DNA from: Gammaproteobacteria bacterium | GTDB lineage: Bacteria > Pseudomonadota > Gammaproteobacteria > Pseudomonadales > Azotimanducaceae | Assembly (NCBI GenBank): GCA_028821035.1 | Contig: JAPPHP010000109.1 | Location: 3,088-9,321 of the forward strand | DNA: 6,234 nt | Direction of reading: 5' to 3' | Part shown: in pieces, positions 5,803 to 6,234 of the stretch | How the letters are laid out: each line of letters opens with the position of its first letter | Position numbering within the stretch: position 1 is the first letter of the stretch | Position numbers and translations under genes: made by a program | The notes under the pieces: model-generated | Database searches by the model: none | What the model saw: the letters and a program-made list of their open reading frames with translations, nothing else | Told to the model about the DNA's origin: nothing

Positions 5803-6234
5803 ATGGGACAGGGCGACTTGAGCAGCCGCGACCGACGGCTGGGCATCGGCGAGCCCATCACGCGGCGGGACTTCATCGGTTCGACGCTGGTCGGCGCCGG
5901 CGCGACCCTGCTGTCGGGTTGCGCCCCGCTCGCCACGACCCCGCAAGCCGTGCAGACCGCGCGACTCCACCCCTGGGACGGCTACGGCGGCGTCGGCGAT
6001 TACGCCACCAGCAACGGCAACACGCAGGCCGTCATGGATGCGGCGCACGTGCTGCGCGACGGCGGCCAGGCCGGCGCCCTCGCCGCGGCTTCACCAACCG
6101 GCGAGACGTTCGACCTCGTCGTCGTGGGCGGCGGGTTCGCGGGCCTCGCCGCCGCCTTCCAGTTCCACGCCGGGATTGGCGGCAAAACCTGCCTGGTTCT
6201 GGACAACCACCCGGTGTTCGGCGGCGAGGCGAAG
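5803..6234 (+). CDS. Tat-exported FAD oxidoreductase lipoprotein, spermidine dehydrogenase-like, 3'-truncated by window edge
   Basis: The first 144 residues of a flavoprotein whose frame runs open off the right edge. The N-terminus has a twin-arginine motif TRRDFIG (20-26), a hydrophobic stretch, and a lipobox-like LLSGC with Cys40. Export would be in folded form, with lipid anchoring in the envelope. Residues 57-73 (PWDGYGGVGDYATSNGN) match a pattern I recall from proteins annotated as spermidine dehydrogenase or NAD(P)/FAD-dependent oxidoreductase. A Rossmann dinucleotide-binding motif follows: LVVVGGGFAGLAAA with GxGxxG at 109-114 and the strand-2 acidic residue Asp134, then FGGEAK. The start ATG 5803 is set by GGAGGG six bases upstream. 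It is transcribed divergently from the ECF sigma gene and may share its control region. The FAD-binding fold and export are well supported; polyamine as substrate is only a family-level guess because the catalytic domain lies outside the window. Confidence 0.85.
   Translation, partial: MGQGDLSSRDRRLGIGEPITRRDFIGSTLVGAGATLLSGCAPLATTPQAVQTARLHPWDGYGGVGDYATSNGNTQAVMDAAHVLRDGGQAGALAAASPTGETFDLVVVGGGFAGLAAAFQFHAGIGGKTCLVLDNHPVFGGEAK

Noticed and set aside
5618..5821. A 67-codon plus-strand open frame in the divergent region
   Set aside because: It has no ribosome site or recognisable sequence, covers the repeat cluster and overlaps the flavoprotein start out of frame.
5572..6048. Upstream extension of the sigma gene frame to an ATG at 6048
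   Set aside because: It runs antisense through the flavoprotein start and the intergenic repeats, has no sigma or other domain, and a strong ribosome site marks GTG 5571.
1..6234. CRISPR arrays, insertion sequences, tRNA or rRNA genes
   Set aside because: No repeat-spacer pattern, transposase, terminal repeats or recognisable RNA gene was seen when reading both strands.

Overview
The window is a GC-rich bacterial chromosome segment. Codon third positions are strongly G/C, so long spurious reading frames lie opposite the real genes. The gene families fit a Gram-negative proteobacterium: an ECF sigma factor of FecI type, a lipoprotein signal peptide, a Tat lipoprotein flavoenzyme and a VapBC pair. 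No 16S or other taxonomic marker is present, so the lineage is not determined. The window is fully packed with genes; the longest gap is the 231-base divergent intergenic region at 5572-5802.

Layout. At the left edge (2-1237, +) is the 3' two thirds of a gamma-glutamyltranspeptidase (GGT) fold gene. It converges, with a 19-base gap, on a minus-strand VapBC toxin-antitoxin pair (1257-1903). The vapB antitoxin is intact. The vapC PIN-nuclease toxin is full length in frame but carries an amber stop at codon 49. Next comes a minus-strand cluster that reads, in transcription order, ECF sigma factor (5571-5023), M19 membrane-dipeptidase homologue (4970-3825) and a second, lipoprotein-type GGT homologue (3828-1987). 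The last two overlap by ATGA. Divergent from the sigma gene, at the right edge (5803-6234, +), is the 5' part of a gene for a Tat-exported FAD oxidoreductase lipoprotein resembling spermidine dehydrogenase.

How the genes may work together. GGT plus a membrane dipeptidase is the classical pair for extracellular breakdown of glutathione-type gamma-glutamyl peptides: GGT releases the gamma-glutamyl group and the M19 enzyme splits the Cys-Gly product. Here the two are translationally coupled and sit behind an ECF sigma factor, which suggests one regulated peptide-processing unit. Both enzymes nevertheless deviate at residues normally essential for these reactions. GGT has Ser where the Thr nucleophile is expected and lacks the substrate-binding Ser-Ser and Gly-Gly motifs. 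The M19 protein lacks the HxD metal ligands and has Gln near the bridging-Glu position. The unit may therefore act on another substrate or by altered chemistry. The divergent intergenic region holds a 9-bp direct repeat with a 21-bp period plus an inverted half-site one helical turn away, a good candidate operator for this locus.
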